The translations under genes and the position numbers were made by a program. 35,265 nucleotides of DNA, taken from positions 1 to 35,265 of the forward strand of contig JBMOLJ010000099.1 of NCBI GenBank assembly GCA_049324235.1, read 5' to 3'. This document shows, piece by piece, positions 7,044-15,949 of this stretch. Positions within the stretch are counted from its first letter, which is position 1. Every line of letters begins with the position of its first letter. Under the pieces are notes generated by a model. That model was not told where the DNA came from, did no database searches, and worked only from the letters and a program-made list of their open reading frames with translations. The DNA comes from UBA1431 sp049324235 (GTDB taxonomy: Bacteria > Bacillota > Clostridia > Christensenellales > UBA1431).

Positions 7044-7421
7044 ATGATGAACGAAACCAGGCCGGAAATTCCAAGATGCGACTGCACGGTCATCCATGAA
7101 GAGACTTTGAACCGGGTTAAAGAGGCGATGCCCGATGAAGAGAGCCTGTACGAACTCGCGGAATTGTTCAAGGTCTTCGGGGATTCGACGAGGATTAGGA
7201 TACTCTGCGCGCTCTTTGAAGCCGAGATGTGCGTGTGCGACATCGCGGCCCTGCTGAACATGACGCAATCCGCCATTTCACACCAGTTGCGGGTGCTGAA
7301 GCAGGCGCGCCTGGTCAGGTACCGGAGAGAGGGCAAAATCGTTTTTTACGCGCTGGACGACGAGCACATCAAACAGATATTCGACCAGGGCCTGACCCAT
7401 ATTAACGAAGACAGGCAATAA
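7044..7421 (+). CDS. cadC: CadC-like metal-responsive repressor (ArsR family)
   Basis: The 125-residue winged-helix repressor starts at 7044 behind AAAGAGGT. Two metal sites are readable. The alpha3N thiolate site is CVCD in the third helix plus Cys near the N-terminus (PRCDCTV), the arrangement CadC uses for Cd and Pb. The alpha5 site is D-E-H...H-x-x-E in DDEHIKQIFDQGLTHINED, which binds Zn in CzrA and SmtB. The recognition helix is TQSAISHQLRVLKQARLV. Metal binding should release it from the overlapping palindromes upstream and turn on itself and the ATPase gene 29 bases downstream. It could be named cadC, smtB or zntR-like; the two sites favour CadC. Confidence 0.9.
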   Translation: MMNETRPEIPRCDCTVIHEETLNRVKEAMPDEESLYELAELFKVFGDSTRIRILCALFEAEMCVCDIAALLNMTQSAISHQLRVLKQARLVRYRREGKIVFYALDDEHIKQIFDQGLTHINEDRQ

Positions 7422-7450
7422 AAACTGAACTTGGAAAGCGGGGTTGTGTC

Positions 7451-9655
7451 ATGGGTGCGGGGGAAATGGAAGCTACTTGTGCAGAAGGGCTGGATTGTGC
7501 ATGCTGCACCTCCGCCGCCGGAGAAGGGGCTGGAAGGCATGGGAACGTGTGGAGCGTCCCCGGTACGGATAAAACTGTTCTGTACCTCTCAGGTCTTGCA
7601 TGCGCCAATTGCGCGGCGAAAATAGAAAATGCGGTGAAAGGCATTGCCGGCGTGCAATCGGCTTCCGTCGATTTTGTTTCAAAGCGACTGACTATCCATA
7701 TCAATAACAAGCATGAGGCAAAGAGCATCACAGGACAGGCGGAAAGAATTGCCCGCCAGATTGAGCCTGATATTGAGATAACCCAAAGCGGGACAAGGGA
7801 AGGACCGGCTTCAGAGAAAACCACCATCCCCAAAGGCAAAGCAATACGGTTTGTGCTGGGCCTTTTGGCGTTTGCGGCTGCGCTGGCGGGCGGGTTTCCG
7901 TTCTGGATCGGGTTTGCGCTGTATCTGGCGGGCTACCTGCTGGCAGGGGCGGACGTCGTTTTGAAAGCGGCAAAAAACATGATAAAAGGCAGGGTGTTCG
8001 ACGAAAACTTCCTGATGAGCATTGCGACAATCGGCGCGTTTGCGATACAAGAGTTTCCCGAGGGCGTGGCGGTCATGCTGTTTTACCGGCTGGGGGAGTT
8101 CTTTGAGCAGATTGCCGTAAACCGTTCCAGAAGGTCGATCGGCGCACTGATGGATATCCGGCCGGACTATGCGAATCTCAAGGCCGGCGGCGAGGTCAAA
8201 AGGGTATCGCCGGAGGAGGTTCACATAGGGGACACCATCGTCGTCAAGCCCGGCGAAAAAATACCGCTGGACGGCATCGTCGCCGAAGGCGCGTCCGCGC
8301 TGGACACGTCCGCGCTGACCGGCGAATCCCTGCCGAGGGAGGTTGCCGTTGGAAGCGAAGTCTTATCAGGCTCGATAAACATAAACGGATTACTGGCCGT
8401 TAAAGTGACAGCGGACTTTGGCCAGTCCACCGTTTCAAGGATACTCGATCTTGTGCAGAATGCGTCCGAAAAGAAGGCGCCTACAGAGAGCCTTATAACG
8501 AAATTCGCCCGGTACTATACCCCCGCGGTGGTTCTGACCGCTTTGGCTTTGGCGGTCGTGCCGCCGCTGGTTTTGCAGGGAGCCTTTACGGACTGGATCA
8601 ACAGGGCTTTGGTGTTTTTGGTGGTTTCCTGTCCGTGCGCCCTGGTTTTGTCTGTTCCGCTGGGATTCTTTGGCGGCATCGGCGCGGCATCGAGGAACGG
8701 CATACTCGTCAAAGGCGGCAACTATCTCGAAGCGCTGAATACCGTGGACACCGTCGTATTCGACAAGACAGGCACGCTGACCAGAGGCGTGTTTCAGGTG
8801 ACCAGGATTGCCGCTTTGACTATGGGCGAGGAGACGCTTTTGGAATATGCCGCATACGCGGAAAGCTCTTCAAACCATCCTGTCGCCCTGTCTGTCCTGC
8901 GGGCGTACGGCAGGGAAGTAAACCGAAGTGAAATTGAAAGCTGCGGTGAAATACCGGGACACGGCGTAAAAGCCAGGGTCCGCGGGAAGGAGGTTCTCGC
9001 GGGGAACGATAAACTTATGGAAAGGGAGAATATTCCCTTTGACAAGGCCGAAGATATTGGAACAGCCGTGTATGTGGCCGTGGACGGCAAATATGCCGGT
9101 TACCTCGTGATTGCGGACGAAATCAGGAAGGATGCGGAAAGCGCGGTACGGGAACTGAGAAAAACGGGTATCCGTAAACTCATCATGCTTACCGGAGACA
9201 GCAAACCCGTGGCGGAAACAATAGGCGGGCAGCTGGGACTGGATGAAGTGCATGCGGAGTTGCTCCCCGGCGGCAAAGTCGTCAAGCTGGAGGCGCTGTC
9301 GAAGCAGAGCAAGGGTAAAGTGCTGTTTGCGGGCGACGGCATCAACGACGCCCCGGTTCTCGCGCGGGCCGATGTGGGCGTTGCCATGGGCGGGCTGGGG
9401 TCGGACGCGGCTATTGAAGCCGCGGATATCGTGCTCATGACTGACGAGCCGTCGAAGCTCGTGCGTGCGATCCAGATAGCGAAAAGAACAAGGGGGATCG
9501 TTTGGCAGAATATTTTGTTCGCATTGGGCGTCAAAGCGGTCGTTCTGTGTTTGGGCGCAGGAGGCATCGCCACGATGTGGGAAGCGGTGTTTGCGGATGT
9601 CGGCGTTGCGCTGCTCGCCGTGCTTAACGCAATGCGCGTGATGCAATTCAGGTAG
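7451..9655 (+). CDS. zntA: Zn/Cd/Pb-exporting P1B-type ATPase
   Basis: The 734-residue membrane pump uses ATP to export divalent soft metals. The N-terminus carries an unusual Cys-rich patch (CAEGLDCACC, about residues 10-19), followed by a heavy-metal-associated domain with LACANCAAKIE. Paired hydrophobic segments lie at about residues 130-165 and 185-215. The actuator motif is LTGES. The metal-transport helix has SCPCALVLSVP, the CPC signature of P1B-2 pumps. DKTGTLT holds the phosphorylated Asp, SSNHP is the HP motif, and TGDSKP and GDGINDAP complete the hinge. DVGVALLAVLNAMR in the last helix carries the Asp of zinc/cadmium pumps. It is the second gene of a metal-induced operon. Confidence 0.95.
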   Translation: MGAGEMEATCAEGLDCACCTSAAGEGAGRHGNVWSVPGTDKTVLYLSGLACANCAAKIENAVKGIAGVQSASVDFVSKRLTIHINNKHEAKSITGQAERIARQIEPDIEITQSGTREGPASEKTTIPKGKAIRFVLGLLAFAAALAGGFPFWIGFALYLAGYLLAGADVVLKAAKNMIKGRVFDENFLMSIATIGAFAIQEFPEGVAVMLFYRLGEFFEQIAVNRSRRSIGALMDIRPDYANLKAGGEVKRVSPEEVHIGDTIVVKPGEKIPLDGIVAEGASALDTSALTGESLPREVAVGSEVLSGSININGLLAVKVTADFGQSTVSRILDLVQNASEKKAPTESLITKFARYYTPAVVLTALALAVVPPLVLQGAFTDWINRALVFLVVSCPCALVLSVPLGFFGGIGAASRNGILVKGGNYLEALNTVDTVVFDKTGTLTRGVFQVTRIAALTMGEETLLEYAAYAESSSNHPVALSVLRAYGREVNRSEIESCGEIPGHGVKARVRGKEVLAGNDKLMERENIPFDKAEDIGTAVYVAVDGKYAGYLVIADEIRKDAESAVRELRKTGIRKLIMLTGDSKPVAETIGGQLGLDEVHAELLPGGKVVKLEALSKQSKGKVLFAGDGINDAPVLARADVGVAMGGLGSDAAIEAADIVLMTDEPSKLVRAIQIAKRTRGIVWQNILFALGVKAVVLCLGAGGIATMWEAVFADVGVALLAVLNAMRVMQFR

Positions 9656-9801
9656 GCGGGCGGGTTGTAAGCGCGGAACAGGCTTTTCCTGGTGGCAATG
9701 CATTGGAAACGGCGAATTATACGCCTTAACGTTCCGCAACCTTTATAAACCGCCCTTATTCCTCCGGTTCAGCCAATACCTGCAATATATTCTGTCATAT
9801 C

Positions 9802-9830
9802 TTGCAAAACCTTGGATATTCGTATAAAAT
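9802..9830 (+). promoter_or_regulatory. Promoter of tungstate/molybdopterin operon
   Basis: TTGCAA and TAAAAT are separated by 17 bases. The leader to the first start codon would be about 110 nt. I see no clear terminator for zntA in 9656-9801. Confidence 0.6.
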
Positions 9831-9840
9831 GTAGTGGTTG

Positions 9841-9925
9841 GTACCTCCGATGCTTTTGCCTAAAGCCTGTATGGTTATGGTAAACGCACAATGGGCATTC
9901 TAGGAAACAGGGATGCCTCCCGTAT
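9841..9925 (+). promoter_or_regulatory. Candidate Moco/Tuco-type riboswitch leader
   Basis: The leader begins with ACCTCCGATGC and ends with GATGCCTCCCG just before the ribosome binding site. As I recall, Moco-family riboswitches have a CUCC-containing 5' segment and a GCCUCCC 3' segment. A GGCAT/ATGCC pairing closes a small hairpin near the 3' end, and the CCTCC could mask the GGAG at 9933-9936. The genes downstream import tungstate and build the cofactor, as expected of this class. The match is by eye and incomplete. Confidence 0.35.
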
Positions 9926-9945
9926 TTGGAAAGGAGAAAGAAACG

Positions 9946-10797
9946 GTGAAAAAGTATTTTTCTGTTGCACTCGTGATCCTTTTGGCGCTGTCTTTGGCAG
10001 CATGCGCCACGCCTTCCGGCCAGCAGGCCACTCCGGCGGCGACTGCCCCGGCAAATCCGACCATACGCGTCTCTACTACCACTTCCGTAAACGATTCCGG
10101 TCTTTTAGGCTACCTCCAGCCGCTTTTTGAAAAAGAAACAGGATACAAATTGGAGATTACGTCACAGGGTACGGGCGCTGCCATCAAGCTCGGCGAGACC
10201 GGTGATGCGGACGTTCTGCTTGTGCACGCCAAGGCGGCGGAGGAAGAGTTTATCGGCAAAGGCTTTGGTGTGGAGCGCATCCCCTTCATGTACAACTACT
10301 TCGTGATCGTTGGCCCCAAGTCCGATCCGGCGGGCGTTGCCAAGGCTAAAACGGCATCCGACGCGTTCAAGGCCATTGCGCAGGAAGGCAAGGCAGGTTT
10401 TATTTCCCGCGGGGACGACAGCGGCACGCACAAGGCCGAGCTGAAAATCTGGGAAGCCGCCGGGATTCAGCCCAAGGGCGACTGGTACATATCGGCCGGC
10501 GCGGGCATGGGCGCGAGCCTGAATACGGCCAATGAGAAGCAGGCGTATATCCTTACCGACAAGGCGACGTACCTTTCCATGAAGGACAACCTTGACCTTG
10601 AAATACTCCTTGAGAAGAACGACGAGCTGAAGAACACGTACAGCCTTATCGCGGTCAATCCCGAGTCTGCCGAGGGCATCAACGCGGAAGGTGCGCAGGC
10701 GTTCATCACCTGGATGACCAGCAAGGCTACGCTCGATAAGATCGCTAAGTTCGGGGTGGATAAGTACGGCGAGGCGCTGTTCTATATCCTGAAATAA
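9946..10797 (+). CDS. tupA: Tungstate ABC transporter substrate-binding lipoprotein
   Basis: The 283-residue protein uses a GTG start behind AAAGGAGAAAG; an upstream ATG at 9913 precedes that site and is rejected. A lipoprotein signal (KKYFSVALVILLALSLAAC) places acylated Cys at residue 20. The mature part begins with IRVSTTTSVNDSGLLGYLQP; the TTTS motif contacts the oxyanion in TupA proteins. ADVLLVHAK and FISRGDDSGTHKAE are further family motifs. TupA binds tungstate far more tightly than molybdate in characterised cases, so the operon likely supplies tungsten. tupB follows after a 165-nt gap containing a hairpin. Confidence 0.92.
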   Translation: MKKYFSVALVILLALSLAACATPSGQQATPAATAPANPTIRVSTTTSVNDSGLLGYLQPLFEKETGYKLEITSQGTGAAIKLGETGDADVLLVHAKAAEEEFIGKGFGVERIPFMYNYFVIVGPKSDPAGVAKAKTASDAFKAIAQEGKAGFISRGDDSGTHKAELKIWEAAGIQPKGDWYISAGAGMGASLNTANEKQAYILTDKATYLSMKDNLDLEILLEKNDELKNTYSLIAVNPESAEGINAEGAQAFITWMTSKATLDKIAKFGVDKYGEALFYILK

Positions 10798-10811
10798 CCA
10801 TAAGAAAATGA

Positions 10812-10841
10812 TATAGGGTGCGTTGATGTGCGCGCCCTATA
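10812..10841 (+). promoter_or_regulatory. Intercistronic hairpin between tupA and tupB
   Basis: An 11-bp stem (TATAGGGTGCG with CGCGCCCTATA, one G-T pair) with an 8-nt loop lies 15 bases after the tupA stop, with no U-tract after it. It could protect the upstream tupA message and lift binding-protein levels above permease levels, as in many ABC operons. Confidence 0.5.
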
Positions 10842-10962
10842 AAGCGTTGAGGGGCGGCAAACGCACAAAGGACGTTGGCCGGCGAATACTGGGGAGTCCT
10901 GCGGTTTGGGCGCGCCAGCGCGCCCCGATGTTATGAGGACCAACAAAAAACGGGAGGTACGG

Positions 10963-11652
10963 ATGCAAACGTTCATCGATGCGCTGGGGCGGCTCGTAAG
11001 CCCCGACGGCGAGCTGTTGCAGATCGTGTGGACGACGCTGCAGATGTCCTTTGCCAGCACCCTCATCTCCTGCGTTATCGGCATGCCTTTAGGCGTGCTT
11101 CTGGGCAGCCGCCGATTCAGGGGCAGGCGTTTGCTCCTGCGCATTACCCATACCCTGATGGGCCTGCCGCCGGTGGTGGCGGGCCTGCTCGTGTTCATGC
11201 TGCTTTCGCGCAAGGGGGCGCTGGGGAGCCTGGGGCTTCTGTTTTCGATCCCCGCGATGGTGATTGCGCAGGTTGTTCTGATTACGCCTATCATCGCAGG
11301 ATTGAGTGCGTCTCATGTTTCGGCGCGCGTGCCGCTCATGCTCGAAACCACGCGCGGCATGGGGATAAGAGGCTTCAGGGAGATCGGCCTTTTGCTCTAT
11401 GAATGCAAGGCGCAGCTTGTTTCCGTACTGCTGACGGGGTACGGGAGGGCCATCAGCGAAGTGGGCGCGGTGATGCTCGTGGGGGGCAACATACAGTACA
11501 AGACGCGCGTGATGACCACGGCGATCATGCTCGAAACGAACAAAGGAAATTTCGAGCTCGCCATCGCGCTGGGAATCCTGCTGCTTTTGATTGCCTTTGC
11601 GGTAAATTCCATCGCGCACAGTCTGCAAGAGGGGTTCCATGATAGAGCTTGA
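10963..11652 (+). CDS. tupB: Tungstate ABC transporter permease
   Basis: The 229-residue inner-membrane permease begins MQTFIDALGRL behind GGGAGGTACGG. Several hydrophobic helices are visible, and the cytoplasmic loop has EtTRGMGIRGFREIGLLLYE followed by GYGRAISEVGAVMLVGGN, corresponding to the EAA loop that docks on the ATPase. Length and motif order match the TupB/WtpB/ModB family; the tungstate assignment comes from TupA. The last 14 bases overlap tupC. Confidence 0.92.
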   Translation: MQTFIDALGRLVSPDGELLQIVWTTLQMSFASTLISCVIGMPLGVLLGSRRFRGRRLLLRITHTLMGLPPVVAGLLVFMLLSRKGALGSLGLLFSIPAMVIAQVVLITPIIAGLSASHVSARVPLMLETTRGMGIRGFREIGLLLYECKAQLVSVLLTGYGRAISEVGAVMLVGGNIQYKTRVMTTAIMLETNKGNFELAIALGILLLLIAFAVNSIAHSLQEGFHDRA

Positions 11653-12328
11653 AGGCGTGATCAAAGAATATGCCGGGCGCACGGTGCTCTCGATACCGCA
11701 TCTGCTGTTTGAAAGCGGAAAAACCTATGCGCTCATCGGCGCGAACGGGTCGGGGAAGACGACGCTTTTAAGGATGCTCAGCGGCAACGATATGCCCGAC
11801 AGCGGCAGAATCACATTCGATCCCGCGCCCGTGGCAGAGGACATCGCGTATATGCCGCAGAAGCCCTACGCGTTCGGGTTCAGCGTCCTGAAAAACGTTT
11901 CCATGGCGCTGCCCAGGGGCACCGAAAAAAGCCGTGCGAACGCGCTGGCCCTTGAAGCGCTTGCGCAGGTGGGCATGCAGGATTTTGCCCGGCAACGGGG
12001 GAACCGGCTATCGGGCGGGGAACAGCAGCGCATGGCGCTTGCAAGGATGATCGTGCAGGAGCACAGGCTCCTGCTGCTCGACGAGCCTACGTCCGCGACC
12101 GATATCGCAGGCAACGACCTGGTGGAGGACGCGCTGAAACGCTACAGGGAAAAGACGGGCTGCACCGTCATTTTTGCCACGCACTCCCTGTCCCAGGCCA
12201 TGCGGTTGGCGGACGAGGCGCTGCTTTTAGACAGCGCGTATATCGCCGAACGCGGTCCTGTCGAGAAAGTCATCAGGGAGCCCGGGAGCGAGAGCGGGAA
12301 AGCCTTTTTACAGCATTGGAGGGTGTAA
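11639..12328 (+). CDS. tupC: Tungstate ABC transporter ATP-binding protein
   Basis: The 229-residue ATPase has Walker A GANGSGKTT (about residue 35), a Q-loop near AYMPQKPY, the signature LSGGEQQRMALARM, Walker B LLLLDEPTSATD and the switch His in FATHSLSQA. It has no extra C-terminal molybdate-sensing domain of the ModC type, so transport inhibition by bound oxyanion is not expected from this protein. It overlaps tupB by 14 bases. The first molybdopterin gene begins five bases after its stop. Confidence 0.93.
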   Translation: MIELEGVIKEYAGRTVLSIPHLLFESGKTYALIGANGSGKTTLLRMLSGNDMPDSGRITFDPAPVAEDIAYMPQKPYAFGFSVLKNVSMALPRGTEKSRANALALEALAQVGMQDFARQRGNRLSGGEQQRMALARMIVQEHRLLLLDEPTSATDIAGNDLVEDALKRYREKTGCTVIFATHSLSQAMRLADEALLLDSAYIAERGPVEKVIREPGSESGKAFLQHWRV

Positions 12329-12333
12329 TTAGC

Positions 12334-13554
12334 ATGTTGAACGTACTGCCGCCCGCCGCCGCGCACGAACTGATACACGGCGAATTCGGCGGGATACGCA
12401 CCGCGAGCCATCGTGTGAGGCTTGACGCCGCGCTGGGATGCGTGCTGGCGCGCGACATCCTTGCAAAGGAATATGTGCCGGGGTTCGACCGTTCCACGGT
12501 AGACGGGTTTGCGGTCCGTGCCTCGGATACGTTCGGCTGCAGCGAATCGATACCCGCCATGCTCGCGTATAAGGGAGAGGTGCTCATGGGCCAAACGCCG
12601 GATGGGGGCATCGGTCCAGGGGAATGCATGTACGTCCCTACCGGCGGCGAACTCCCCGAGGGCGCGGACGCGGTGGTGATGATCGAATACGCGGAGGATT
12701 ACGGGGACGGTTTGAGGTATATTATGAAGCCGTCAACGCCCGGGCAGCATGTGGTCTACAGGGGCGACGACGTCGTCCCCGGCAAGACGGTGCTGCATGC
12801 AGGCAAACGCCTGGAGCCGCAGGACATCGGCTCGCTGGCGGCGCTAGGGTATCCCGAGGCCGAGGTCAGGCTGCCTGTGCGCGTGGGGGTCATTTCCACG
12901 GGCGACGAACTGGTCGATATTTCCACGCAGCCGTCGGGCGCGCAGATCAGGGATGTGAACACGCACGCGCTGTGCGCCGGAGTGCGGGCGGCGGGCGGGG
13001 AGCCTATGCCTTTTCGGATCGTGCGGGACGATTACGGCGTGCTGCTGTCGGCAGCGAAGCACGCGCTGGATGCCTGTGATATGCTGCTCATCTCCGGCGG
13101 AAGCTCGGTGGGGACGAAGGACGCCACGCACAGGGTGATCGACGCGCTGGGGAAGCCGGGCGTACTCATGCACGGCGTCGCCATGAAGCCGGGCAAGCCC
13201 ACTATCCTGGGCAGCGCGGACGGCAAGCCTGTATTCGGGCTGCCGGGACATCCGGTCGCGGCCTATTTCATATTCCATATCTTCGTGCGGCCGCTCATTT
13301 GCTCCATGCTAGGGACTACGGTAATCGAGCACGCGATTGCTGCGCGGCTGACCGCGAACATTTCGTCCAACCATGGGCGTGAGGAATTCCTGCCGGTTGC
13401 GGTCACGGAAACGGACGGGGAGGCGGCGGCTACGCCGCTCATCGGCAAATCGGGGCTCATCACCGTGCTCTCGCAGGCCGCGGGGTACGTGCGCATCGGA
13501 CGCGATTGCGAAGGCATAGCGCGCGGGGAAACCGTGCGCGTACATTTGTTTTAA
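12334..13554 (+). CDS. moeA: Molybdopterin molybdotransferase, first MoeA paralogue
   Basis: The 406-residue enzyme inserts the metal oxyanion into adenylylated molybdopterin. Start ATG 12334 follows GGAGGGTG; an in-frame ATG at 12316 overlaps tupC and lacks a site. Domain signatures in order: FDRSTVDGFAVRASD (substrate-binding Asp region), PTGGELPEGADAVVMIE, GDDVVPGKTVL, GVISTGDELVD, the MoCF-fold loop LLISGGSSVGTKD, MKPGKPTILG and GLPGHPVAAYF. The position directly behind tupC suggests it may be tuned for tungsten. Bacteria handling both metals often carry two MoeA copies, one per metal, as known for archaeal MoeA pairs; which copy serves which metal is not decidable here. Confidence 0.92.
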   Translation: MLNVLPPAAAHELIHGEFGGIRTASHRVRLDAALGCVLARDILAKEYVPGFDRSTVDGFAVRASDTFGCSESIPAMLAYKGEVLMGQTPDGGIGPGECMYVPTGGELPEGADAVVMIEYAEDYGDGLRYIMKPSTPGQHVVYRGDDVVPGKTVLHAGKRLEPQDIGSLAALGYPEAEVRLPVRVGVISTGDELVDISTQPSGAQIRDVNTHALCAGVRAAGGEPMPFRIVRDDYGVLLSAAKHALDACDMLLISGGSSVGTKDATHRVIDALGKPGVLMHGVAMKPGKPTILGSADGKPVFGLPGHPVAAYFIFHIFVRPLICSMLGTTVIEHAIAARLTANISSNHGREEFLPVAVTETDGEAAATPLIGKSGLITVLSQAAGYVRIGRDCEGIARGETVRVHLF

Positions 13555-13566
13555 AGGGTGTGAACC

Positions 13567-15477
13567 ATGAAATACGGGTACCTGACCAACATCCCTCTGG
13601 AAGAAGCTGTTGCAGCCTACGGCAAAAGGCTGCATGAGGCGGGTATGCGCCCTGCAACCGAGCGTATCCCCGTGCCCGAAGCATGCGGGCGGATGACCGC
13701 CAGGGCGGTCTACGCCAATATCTGCTCTCCGCATTACAACGCCTGCGCGATGGACGGTATCGCGCTCAAAGCAAGCGTTACGTTCGGGGCTACCGAGACC
13801 ACGCCGGTGAAGCTGGCTGCTTCGGATTTCGTACGCGTGGACACGGGCGACCCGTTGCCGCCGGAGTGCGACGCGGTGGTGATGATCGAGGACGTTGTCG
13901 AGACGGATGCGGGAGATGTCCTTTTGTACGCGGCGGCCACGCCCTGGCAGCACGTGCGCCAGATCGGCGAGGACATCAGCGCGGGCGACATGATCGTTCC
14001 GTCGCTGACTGAGATTACCCCGGCCGCCGCAGGCGCGATGCTCGCGGGCGGCGTGACGGATGCGGATGTGATCCGCAGGCCTGTGGTGGGTATCATCCCC
14101 ACCGGCGACGAGGTAGTCCCGCCCACTCAGAACCCTGGACCCGGGGACGTGATGGAGTTCAACTCCACGATATTTTCAGGGGCTTTGCACGGCTGGGGCG
14201 CCATCCCCCGGACATACCCTATCGTGAAGGATAAACTGGAATCCATTATCGAGGCGCTGCGCACCGCGATAGAGGAGTGCGACGCCGTGATACTCAATGC
14301 AGGCTCATCCGCCGGACGCGAGGATTTTTCGGCTGAAGCGATAGGCACGGTGGGCGAGGCTGTGCTGCACGGCATCGCCATCCGGCCCGGCAAGCCCGCG
14401 ATACTGGGCATCGCGGATGGCAAGCCGGTTATCGGCGTGCCGGGATACCCTGTGAGCGGCGTCGTGGTGCTCGAATACCTGATAAAGCCCGTGATCGATG
14501 CGCTTTGCGCGAGGGAGACCGTACCATACCAAATGGCGGAGGCCGTGATCACGCGCAGGCTGAACTCTTCGCTCAAGTACCGTGAGTTCGTGCGCGCACG
14601 TATCGGCAAGGTGGACGGGCGTCTGGTGGCGATACCTTTAAACCGCGGCGCCGGAATGGTGACCAGCCTTGTCAGGGCCGACGGCATCATCGACATCGCC
14701 CAGGACTGCGAAGGGTACGAGGCAGGGGAGAGCGCACCGGTGCGGCTCTTAAGGCCGGTTTCCGAGATCGAACGCGCGCTGTGCGTGGTGGGCAGCCATG
14801 ATCCGCTGATCGACGAGGTCGCGGATCTGATGCGCATCGGGCGGCCGGACCTGTCGGCAGCGTCCGCGCATGTAGGCAGCATGGGCGGCATCATGGCCAT
14901 CAAGCGCGGCGAGGCGCACGCGGCAGGTATCCATTTGCTCGACGAAGCGGCCGGCGGCTACAACGACGCCTATGTCCAGCGGTATTTCCCCGAAGGCGGC
15001 GTTGCTTTAATCGAGTGCGTGAAGCGCACGCAGGGGCTGATGGTCGCGCCGGGCAACCCCAAAGGGATACGGGAATTCAGGGACATCGCGCGCGCGGGAC
15101 TTGCGTATGTGAACCGGCAGAAGGGTTCAGGCACGCGCATCCTGTGCGATTACCTCATCAGGCAGCACGGCATGGAGTTCGGCGCTATTGAGGGGTATGC
15201 GCGCGAGGAATTCACGCATACCGGCGTTGCGGCTATCGTCGCATCAGGCGGAGCCGACGCCGGGCTGGGCATATACGCCGCCGCGAAGATATACGGTTTG
15301 GATTTTATCCCTGTGTGCGAGGAACAGTACGATTTGCTCGTCAAGCGCAGCGTACTGGAGCTTGCGCAGATGCAGGCGTTTCTGGAAATGCTGTGCTCCG
15401 GTGAACTGGCCGCGCGTCTTACAGCGATGGGCGGTTACAGCCTCGGGCAGCCGGGGAGGATCAGGAGGGTATATTAA
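13567..15477 (+). CDS. MoeA fused to periplasmic-binding-protein-like domain
   Basis: The 636-residue protein has a full MoeA module (residues 1 to about 400) with YNACAMDGIALKAS, DPLPPECDAVVMIEDV, GIIPTGDEVV, VILNAGSSAGREDF, IRPGKPAILG and GVPGYPVSG. From about residue 405 (ALCVVGSHDPLIDEVADLM) it continues into a substrate-binding-protein-like domain with GSMGGIMAIKRGEAHAAGIHLLD, NRQKGSGTRILCDYL and a closing GGADAGLGIYAAA. This domain resembles the LysR/molybdate-binding PBP-like domain that follows MoeA in many Clostridia. It has no signal peptide, so it acts in the cytoplasm, perhaps sensing or storing tungstate or molybdate for the transferase. RBS AAAGGGTGTG precedes the ATG; moaC follows directly. 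Confidence 0.92.
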   Translation: MKYGYLTNIPLEEAVAAYGKRLHEAGMRPATERIPVPEACGRMTARAVYANICSPHYNACAMDGIALKASVTFGATETTPVKLAASDFVRVDTGDPLPPECDAVVMIEDVVETDAGDVLLYAAATPWQHVRQIGEDISAGDMIVPSLTEITPAAAGAMLAGGVTDADVIRRPVVGIIPTGDEVVPPTQNPGPGDVMEFNSTIFSGALHGWGAIPRTYPIVKDKLESIIEALRTAIEECDAVILNAGSSAGREDFSAEAIGTVGEAVLHGIAIRPGKPAILGIADGKPVIGVPGYPVSGVVVLEYLIKPVIDALCARETVPYQMAEAVITRRLNSSLKYREFVRARIGKVDGRLVAIPLNRGAGMVTSLVRADGIIDIAQDCEGYEAGESAPVRLLRPVSEIERALCVVGSHDPLIDEVADLMRIGRPDLSAASAHVGSMGGIMAIKRGEAHAAGIHLLDEAAGGYNDAYVQRYFPEGGVALIECVKRTQGLMVAPGNPKGIREFRDIARAGLAYVNRQKGSGTRILCDYLIRQHGMEFGAIEGYAREEFTHTGVAAIVASGGADAGLGIYAAAKIYGLDFIPVCEEQYDLLVKRSVLELAQMQAFLEMLCSGELAARLTAMGGYSLGQPGRIRRVY

Positions 15478-15948
15478 ATGGAACTTACGCATGTGAACGA
15501 GAGCGGTGAGGCCCGCATGGTGGACGTCGGCGGCAAGGACCACACCCGCCGCGAGGCTGTGGCGCGCGGACTGGTGCATATGGCACCGGCCACGCTCGAG
15601 CTGATCGCTGGGGGGAACATTCCCAAAGGCGACGTGTTTGCCTGTGCGCGCGTTGCGGGGATCATGGCCGCAAAGCGCACGCCCGAGCTTATCCCCATGT
15701 GCCATCCCATTCCCGTGGACGGCGTGGATATAGAGATACTATCGCTCCCGCCGGACACCGTCTCCATCGAGGCCAGGGTGCGGTGTACCTACAAGACAGG
15801 GGTGGAGATGGAAGCGCTCACCGCCGTTTCGGTAGCGGCGCTCACCGTGTACGATATGTGCAAGGCGGTGGACAAGGGCATGACCATCGAGGGCATTGTA
15901 CTGCTGGGAAAGACGGGCGGCAAATCCGATATCCGGGCGGGAAAATGA
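15478..15948 (+). CDS. moaC: Cyclic pyranopterin monophosphate synthase
   Basis: The 156-residue enzyme converts the MoaA product, 3',8-cyclo-7,8-dihydro-GTP, to cyclic pyranopterin monophosphate. MVDVGGKDHTRREAVARG, PMCHPIPVDG, KTGVEMEALTAVSVAALTVYDMCK and GKSDIRAG are conserved MoaC motifs holding the active-site Lys, Asp and His residues. The ATG abuts the stop of the moeA fusion and is preceded by AGGAGGGT at the end of that gene. Confidence 0.96.
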   Translation: MELTHVNESGEARMVDVGGKDHTRREAVARGLVHMAPATLELIAGGNIPKGDVFACARVAGIMAAKRTPELIPMCHPIPVDGVDIEILSLPPDTVSIEARVRCTYKTGVEMEALTAVSVAALTVYDMCKAVDKGMTIEGIVLLGKTGGKSDIRAGK

Positions 15949-15949
15949 C

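Noticed and set aside
8870..9739. 289-codon minus-strand ORF
   Set aside because: It is an antisense shadow of the P-type ATPase gene, without motifs.
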